A stretch of DNA of 64,000 nt from Tribonema minus. Lineage: Eukaryota > Sar > Xanthophyceae > Tribonematales > Tribonemataceae. Position 1 is the stretch's first letter, and each line of letters begins with the position of its first letter. The notes beneath the pieces are model-generated. The model saw only the letters and a list, made by a program, of their open reading frames with translations, had not been told where the DNA came from and ran no database searches. This document shows, one piece after another, positions 57,094 through 64,000 of this stretch. Location: positions 744,001-808,000 of the forward strand of contig JAFCMP010000257.1 in NCBI GenBank assembly GCA_017506865.1, written 5' to 3'. A program made the position numbers and the translations under genes.

Positions 57094-57916
57094 ATGTGCA
57101 AGTGCTCATGATGATCGATAATTCCCGTGTCGGCATTGCAAAATGTGCGCCAGCTGACATATCTCTGCAAAGCGTCCTCGGTGTGTTCAGGGCATGCAGC
57201 CAAGGTGATGAGGAGCCAAAAGCAACATCCACCTACCACCACCATAGCTACAGTACATACTCTCGGTCAATACTACTTGTAGTAACTACATGATATCGGT
57301 CAGGAAAAATTCAGGGAGAGGACGACGCCTCGGAGAAGAGTGGGGGGCTTCTGACAACGGCGCTTTCAAAATTAATACGGTCACGGACGGATCCGCACAT
57401 GGGTCTTGTGCGCATGCATTGAATGCTACTTAACAATTGTCTTGAACACAACACCTGGTCCGTTGTGTGTACTACATAGTATGTGTATGTCTTCACCTAG
57501 GTTGTTCCGTCTGCATGCACATTATGCTCCGTAATTTGTGTCGCATGGCTGAACAAATGCATTTGCCAAATGCGGCACTTCCATGTTGTCCGGTCATTGA
57601 GAGTTGCATCAAGTCATTGACATGTTGGCTGCATATTGATCTACATATATGCATATACGCATAGTTGCATGATCTGTTAAAGATCTTTGCAATTGCATAT
57701 AAACTTAGATGTGTGTGCACGCTCCTCCTTCTACGCAACAGCGTCGATTCAGGAACACCCCGTGTCATCTCTGCAGCAACTCTACACCAGCAAACGACTT
57801 GAAATCATGTAATGCAAAAACATGTTGTTTATATGCAAAGTAACACTTGTTTGCGATCATGCCATCTGTTTTGTAAGCCAACTAATAAATTGTGCAAGTT
57901 GTGAAATTGTTCATCC

Positions 57917-58762
57917 CTGGGGGTGAGGTATGAGCAATCAGGATTCGGGTTGAAATAAATTTCAAAAGTGGGTCGGTCGGTCGACTCAAACCAAACCGTT
58001 TTGTCAAACCGATACCGGCCAAAATCGACTACATTCGGTGATGTCCGGTGACACTAACTTCAAGCTGCCGGTGATAACCTCCTTGCATGGCTCAGAGCAA
58101 GTGCCGTGAACAAGGTAAGGTGTCAGTCGCCAAGCCTGAGCTTAGGGCTAGGAATACCTCGGGTTAAGTTTAGGGTAAGGTTATAAGTAGGGTTAGGGCT
58201 GGAATAATCTGTGGAACTTTCCTTGAACGCATTCCCGGGGTCTCACTGCGCCACCCAACACACACAGTGGGCGAAGAGGCGATACAGTCACTACGGTAGC
58301 GCCGCTGTGCTTCATCACCATACCCCCTGCAGCGTGGTAAGCTCCCAATCTCTGAGAGTCGGCGGCACATTCACAATTCGTGCCACCTTCAACTTCACTG
58401 CTCCGGCTCCCCTCGAGGTTGCGCTAGGAACAGTGCACCTCGGTTGTGCCTGGCGCCCCTTTGCTGATGATCAAAGAGTCTAGGCAGAGTTGCCTGCACC
58501 AGCAGCTCATCAGCCCACAGCTACGGCCCTGTGGACCCAGCCGTGCTGTCGTAAACCAGCATTTGCACGGGGAGACTTCATGATGAGCAGCAGCTGCTAG
58601 CGTCTCCACGGACTCTACACCAATGACAGCGTAGCTGTGCAGCAAGGGAGCCGATATTTCAAGGTTTTGGAGGTTTGATACTGTTTGAGGTTTGTCAGGT
58701 CGGGGGCAGAAAATTGGGTCGGGCGTCGACCCGAATCGCGATTGCTCATACCTCACCCCCTG
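57917..58762. mobile_element. 846-bp element with terminal inverted repeats (MITE-like)
   Basis: The left end CTGGGGGTGAGGTATGAGCA and the reverse complement of the right end CAGGGGGTGAGGTATGAGCA match over about 37 bp with few mismatches, continuing into ATTCGGGT. Nothing coding for a transposase is seen inside, and no target-site duplication is obvious. A non-autonomous foldback or MITE-type element is the simplest reading. Confidence 0.55.
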
Positions 58763-59514
58763 ACACACAGTTAACGATTGTTTGGTGCTATTTGCAGACA
58801 AATGTCAGTGGCAGTTGCACAGATTCCAGGCGGGTCCTGTCGTCAAATGCTTTGCAGCCCTGCTGATAACAAACGGAGGAAATGAACTTCTTGAACAAGA
58901 CAGAAGATACATAGAAGTAGATGTAATGTGTGCGTTGGGAATCAGCATGTATTCTGCCATATGGGAGACCATGCAGCATAGCACTTGCGGACAGGGGGGA
59001 TGCCACAGTGTAGTCGTCGCGCGGACGCTTAGGTGTGAAGCTTCCGTCATTTATTGCTATGATGGACGCGAGGGGGCTCAATGTTGCAGCAGTTTCTGCT
59101 GCCCACACAATAGCAGAATCTTATTTAATGAACTATAAACCGCGCACCATCGCGCTGATGCCCTCTCAGTTTTAAAGCCACATTACCATACCATCACTTG
59201 AGTTTGCGTCTGCTGGTGATAAGCGACTTAATCCATGACTCATGACCATGATAACTTGGTCGGCGCACACGCTGGCAGTTGAGTGTTGTGGTCATGTATA
59301 ATATGACATCTCGTACATGTGTACAGTATACCATATAGGTTGCACCGAGATGCCACGCAGTTGCCGAGATCATCCGAGATGCATCGCGACGACAGCACCT
59401 GCCCATGGACGCACAGCAGCATCATGACCATGTGCACAGAGTTTTGTTTGGATACACTGCCACGTTTTTTGGGCTGCTTTTGCAGAGCCGCCACTGTCAC
59501 TCAGAATCTCGATG
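58763..59514. other. no gene seen
   Basis: Between the inverted-repeat element and the ORFs of the right end there are only short open frames with no recognisable motif. Confidence 0.45.
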
Positions 59515-60019
59515 ATTACTCTACTGTACAGCAGATTGTGATATTTATGACACTCAGGTTGCATGCGTGCGCGCAGTGCGCCGCCGCTCGTTGCGCCAAC
59601 TTGAAGGCGCCCTCATTTGCGCCCTAAGGCTTGCTGCTAGTGTGATGTGCCGGTTGCTCAATGTCGCCAGCCTGCTGCATAAGCGGTGCCAAACGATGGT
59701 GGCATCACCGCTGCTGCTGCCGTCGGCACTGCTGGCTGCTTTGACAGCTGAAATCGCTGAGACTGATGCTCAGTTGATGGAGCCGCTGCGGCAGTCACTG
59801 CTGCCATTGCTGCGGCTGAGCACGGTGAAGGCGCAGTACGCTCTGTGGTGGCTTGTGCCTCGGCTCGCCCGCTCTGTCTTGACAAATCACAATGGGTGTC
59901 GCCTCGTCCAGGAGCACCTGCAGCATCTTGCGGTCCTTGAGCTCCTGGGGGCGTTGATTTGGCCCACCTCAACTCCATCAGGCACCACTCTGGCGCAGAA
60001 TGCCTGCCACCAAAAGTGA
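59515..60019 (+). CDS. open reading frame upstream of the unknown gene, uncertain
   Basis: A 168-codon open stretch rich in Leu/Ala helices (LLRLSTVKAQYALWWLVPRL, QEHLQHLAVLELLGALIW) with no recognised domain and no good ATG. A short stretch at 60255-60275 resembles GTGAAGGCGCAGTACGCT inside this ORF. In the rest of the window such copies mark real exon borders, which is weak support for coding. It could be an upstream exon of the unknown gene or chance. Confidence 0.22.
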
Positions 60020-60094
60020 ATGAAGGGTACCTCGAGAGTTCATTCTGACTTGAAGTTCAAGTCTTCTTCAACTTTCGCCAGATGTTGACAATCC

Positions 60095-63000
60095 ATGCGG
60101 TGGAGCGGCACGAGGCTGTACATGGGCTTTGGCCTCTTGTCGGCGCTCGGGTTATGCGAGCTGCGACATGATCCTGATGCAGTGCTGTTGCACTTTGAGA
60201 ATGAGGTGAGTTGAAACAAACTTGCATCAGAAGCATGTGAGCACGCCTATATATGCCTGTCAAAGCGCAGTATGCTCATCGTGTGTTCGATCGCCGTGCA
60301 TCACTTGCTGCAAACGACGGCAAGGTGGCAGTGCGCATGCGCATCGAGAAGCGGAAGACAAGGAAGTGTGTTGGGGGATGCTCTGAAAGGGACATGCACA
60401 CAGGCTGTCGAAACAGCAGCCTCCCAACCAACAACCTGCATTATTTCATTTGACAAAATTTGAGACCATGTGCACTGCCAGGTGCCTGGGCAGACTTCTG
60501 TCAAAATCATCCAGAGCCTTCAAAGATAAAACCAACAGCAAGCAGGCACCAAGTGTGGTGCGAGAAAAATGCTTGGCTGATCGACTGACTTCCATGACGT
60601 TCCGTCAATTGCTGCAGTCTCAGGACCCTCTGATAGTTAGTTGGATCAACATGGAAGGGAACGTTGCCCTGCTGCCGCAGACATTAGACCCCATTGCAGC
60701 ACAGGGCGATCGAGCAGACATCGCCACTTTCAAGTGAGCACCTACACTGACTCTTCTGTGACATGCTGACACTAGTAAATTTGTTGTGTCCGTTGTTTGC
60801 AAACAGGTTTTAAAAGACCTGATAACCCCATGTCCCGCCTCTGCCCTAATGACTTGTCTATACTACTATGTAGCACTTCAATTTTCTCAAAGCACAGCCT
60901 CAGTTCCGCCTCTGCAAATGAAGATGCAGAAGGCGCCAATAGCCGTGCGCTTTCATTGGACTGACATTGCAGAGCCTGGCACTTGCGCGAGTGGCAAAGC
61001 CATTGTGCATCTTGATGTTGGATGATCAATGCTCTTGTACGAGCAGATGCGGTGCAGACTTTGAAGCATACATTGTGTATGCTGTAGAAAAATGACATGA
61101 ATTACGGGTTGGCACTTGCGCGAGTGGCAAAGCCACTGTGCATCTTGACGCTGAATGATCGAACGCTGCTGCACGAGCAGATGTGGTGCAGACCAATTTG
61201 ATTCATACATTATGTATGCTAGAAATATGACATGAATTGCGGGTTGCATTCATGTGCTCTCCTGCAGGGGTCACTCATTTGTGGCGCACAAAGCGCACGT
61301 CGCCATGACACGCGACAAAATAGAAGCGGGCCATTCTGCGGACGCCATTACATTCTCTGCATCAGAGTGGGGGGGCACAGTGACCGTCACCAGCAACGAG
61401 GTAAATTGGGCATCGAACTGAGATGTAGCTCAACAAGTCCGCGCCAGCAACTGTCCTCGTTGCTGAGATTTGGTCAGCTGAGATTTGGTCAGAGGCAGAA
61501 ATTTCTGGCAAGCTGCAGCAAGCACAGCATACATGGTTCATCCTGGCAATGCACATCATATTGTTGTTCATTAATAACGTTTGCACTTTGAGGGAGCATA
61601 CCATCATACTATCCTGTTCATGCCCTCACCAGTCCCATATTGCAGTGCTGCTGCGCCATTGCCGGCGCATCGCTGCCCCTGCACGCTTAAGGTGCAGGGT
61701 TGCTGTGGTGCGGTTTTAGACACATTCAGTGGAACATGTGCCACGCATGCATGTCTGTGTGGGCATGATACATGGTACACCTGTAAGGGCTGGACTGCTC
61801 ATGCGCGTGCGCAGCTATCATATCTTAGGTTTTCCTCGATGGGGCAATGATGAACAGACGCTACCGTATACTTCGAAGTACTATAGTTTCAGCGCTGAGT
61901 CACCAAAACGCTTTGGCATTGCTTGGTCTGTACCATGACCTCATATCCAAGCACATTGCAGCACATTGGCGTGCCAAAAGTTTACAACTGGGATAAATAT
62001 TTTTTTGAGGTCATCATCTACAAGTATGTGTTCATTGCTCACTGACAACCCACAATGCAGGCGTATGCTGGGACAGTAACACTCAACCCCAAACAATATG
62101 CGTCGCTTTTGGGGGCGGGTTTAACGCAGGGGTGTATGATCTAAGCTGAATTGGCAACAAACCTACTCAACTCAAATCACCAGGGTAAAGTCCTGATGCG
62201 TGAACCAATGTGGACAACAGACTCTCAGATGGTCGCGACAGATGGCCATGCCAGATGTCACACTAAGCCGAGGATCGTGAGTGCATGCGAGCCAATGACG
62301 GATGCTCTGCATCTTTGGTCTTGTGTGATGCTTCAGGATGGCAGCCTCAGGTTGCATGAGACGAACAGCTACATTCGCCTTAGAAAGCAGATGACGGAAG
62401 CCGCCACACAGTGCAGACAGGAGAAGGGCAGGGATGACCCAGCAATCCTGGACAAGCACATGCTGAAGTGTGTGACTGACATCATGGCTGCGCATGTCGC
62501 ATCACTGGTGAGAGCCATTGCAACAAGTGGGTGCTGCTTGTGAGCTGGCGCATGTAAAAGAGCACATTGACGTGTTTGCACCCATCGCACACCACTTTAA
62601 GGAAATTGACACGATGCCTTGTCGAATGCGCATGCACAGTAGATTGATCCGAGCCGCCACTGTTGAGCTCCTCTGTCGCTGCACTGCAGTCCATGTGCAT
62701 AACGAATTGCTGGCAGCACTTAACGGGGGCGGCGGTGTACCTGACACATTAAAAACCTCAAGGTGTGTCAAGAAAGGCAGACTTGGCGAGGCATCTACAG
62801 TTGCTGACTTTAAATCTATGCATGGAAACCTGCAACTTGAAGGGGCACCCTTAGTGCTCCATTTTGCCATGCATGAAGCACTCAGGTTGAATGTACAGCT
62901 CGCAGCCAAAGTTATGAAGCCAGCAATGGAGTGGAAAGCTTGCGCTAGTGATCGCCTTCACATTTGAGCATCAGCTTGCACCTGTGTGCTAATCGCATGT

Positions 63001-63281
63001 GCGTGCTGGCAAGTGCCCCCATCACCAACGCGTGCAGCATCACCTGCACGCTTGCTGCATGTGCTGCATCGTCTGCAGTGCCGCTGGTTCAGCACACACT
63101 CCTGCCGCGTGTTCGACTCAATGCTCTTGATGTGCGTTGCTACTGTCAGGATCGCGAGCTCTCGCGGCAGCGCAGGGCACTGGACCATGTGTCGGACCGC
63201 ATGACCAGCTATGCCTGTAGCGACCAGGTCAAAGACACCACCGATCCACCACTGAGCGTGGAGGAATGGGAGGGCAGAGAG
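60095..63281 (+). CDS. multi-exon gene of unknown function, probably continuing past the right edge
   Basis: I do not recognise the product. Phase-compatible exons: 60095-60205 (ATG, MRWSGTRLYMGFGLLSALG, signal-like), 60417-60733, 61268-61400 and 62184-62507, then an open stretch to about 62960, and 63150-63281. Residue blocks include FRQLLQSQDPLIVSWINMEG, HKAHVAMTRDKIEAGHSADA, LRLHETNSYIRLRKQMTEAA, FAPIAHHFKEIDTMP and RRALDHVSDRMTSY. At 62508 a GTGAGA donor coincides with a frame change; a very short intron (37 or 55 bp) or a frameshift must be assumed. An extra possible exon at 62059 reads AYAGTVTLNPKQYASLL. GC content and codon use are lower than in genes to the left. Alternatives are a mobile-element ORF or a decayed gene. 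Splices were inferred only from phase and consensus. Confidence 0.42.
60980..61250. repeat. ~130-bp tandem duplication in the unknown gene
   Basis: GGCACTTGCGCGAGTGGCAA begins both units; each also carries ACGAGCAGATG and GACATGAATT near its end. The units differ at scattered positions. They lie in the intron before the exon at 61268. Confidence 0.8.
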
Positions 63282-63369
63282 GTATGTAGGTACCGTGCTT
63301 TCTGGGAAGCAGGTGCCACACATGAGCTGCACGGCCGGATAATATAATGCCTGTGCAAACATTAGCATG

Positions 63370-63855
63370 GTCAATACCGACCCGCCGCTGAGCGTGGAGG
63401 AATGGGATAGTCGAGAGAGGTAGGTACCATGCTTTTAAGCAGCATGTGTCATGTATAAGCTGCATGGCTGGCTAACAATGCCTTGTGCAAACATTAGCAT
63501 GGTCAATACCGACTCGCCGCTGAGCGTGGAGAGGGGTGGGCGGGCAGAGAGGTAGGTAGGTACCATGCTTTTGAGAAGCACGTGCCACATACAAGCTGCA
63601 TGGCTGGCTATTTGAATGCCTGTGTAAACCTAAGCATGGACACGCGTGGCCTGTTGCTGAGCGCTGACGACCGGGAGGGCAGAGCAGTGGTAGGTACCAA
63701 GCTTTTGAGAGTGGGAGAGCAGAGAGGTATGTACCATGCTTTTGTGAAGCAGGTATCACATGTGCGCTGCATGGCTGGCTATGCCTGCAGGTGCAAACCT
63801 TAGCATGGGCACCAGCGGCCTGTTGCCGGGCGCTGAGGAGCGAGAGGCCAGGAAT
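63370..63855 (+). repeat. copies of the last visible exon end of the unknown gene
   Basis: Four degenerate copies of the end encoding TDPPLSVEEWEGRE plus the GTA(T/G)GTAG donor follow the border at 63281, each after AGCATGGTCAATACCGAC or a variant. Spacing is roughly 130-150 bp. Confidence 0.8.
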
Positions 63856-64000
63856 ATAGGCATCATATATTTGAAATTTACTTAAAATGGGAAGACGTAT
63901 TCTTTTCAACAAGCAGTTGAGTGCTCACGCACCGCGTGCGGTTGCTTGCATCGTGCATGCTGTGGCTTGAACATTTGTACACAGCTGCTGATGCACTCAC

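Larger units (their letters stand above)
55372..57916. other. gene-poor stretch with repeats
   Basis: No convincing exon. AT content is higher than to the left. It holds the inverted-repeat cluster at 56190-56400 and the 38-bp duplication at 57018-57093. Confidence 0.5.

Noticed and set aside
59567-60019. HEAT-repeat or similar helical domain in the Leu-rich ORF
   Set aside because: Composition fits helices but no repeat periodicity or signature could be recognised by eye.

Overview
The window looks like nuclear DNA of a photosynthetic eukaryote with a secondary red-type plastid, most likely a heterokont (stramenopile) alga. Three observations support this: GT-AG introns in every gene; a predicted plastid protein whose signal peptide is followed by an AFTAP motif, matching the ASAFAP-type presequence of heterokont and related plastids; and many interstitial CCCTAA/TTAGGG telomere-type repeats. 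Exons are GC-rich and carry Ala, Gly, Ser and Gln runs. Introns carry poly-C tracts, CCCTAA runs and short TACTTC/GAAGTA palindromes. Lineage below 'heterokont-like' is a guess.

Layout: (1) 1-9.7 kb, minus strand: a CLC-family chloride channel/transporter, nine exons resolved, C-terminus beyond the left edge. (2) 10.5-26.3 kb, minus: a 15-exon, 1880-residue Dbl-type RhoGEF (DH-PH, long low-complexity tail, PDZ-like C-terminus), all exon phases consistent. (3) 26.7-28.9 kb, plus: a two-exon predicted plastid protein with an AT-hook-like motif, divergent from the RhoGEF. (4) 29.9-39.7 kb, plus: a CNNM/CorC-type protein (DUF21, CBS pair, C-terminal cyclic-nucleotide-binding-like domain). (5) 40.9-44.5 kb, plus: a secreted YHYH-domain protein with an apparent one-base frameshift. 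(6) 46.2-49.2 kb, minus: a SAM-dependent methyltransferase, 5' end unresolved. (7) 50.4-53.7 kb, plus: a DOMON-cytochrome b561 protein with a polyglutamine tail. (8) 53.7-59.5 kb: gene-poor, with inverted and tandem repeats. (9) 60.1-63.3 kb and probably beyond, plus: a multi-exon gene I do not recognise.

The outstanding feature is the structure of the introns. In at least five genes (CLC, RhoGEF, CNNM, YHYH, methyltransferase), and probably in the unknown gene, the introns are largely arrays of degenerate tandem copies of the adjoining exon end together with its splice site. Periods are roughly 85-200 bp, and some arrays are very regular (113, 110, 119, 167 and 177 bp). Many copies keep GT or AG and some keep the reading frame. 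The methyltransferase array continues past the stop codon into the 3' flank, so the process acts on DNA, not only on introns. The plastid-protein and DOMON-b561 introns show no such arrays that I could see.

No shared pathway links the genes. Three are membrane transport or redox proteins (CLC, CNNM, b561), one is a Rho-signalling regulator and one a plastid protein. No rRNA, tRNA, CRISPR or prokaryotic operon structure was seen.
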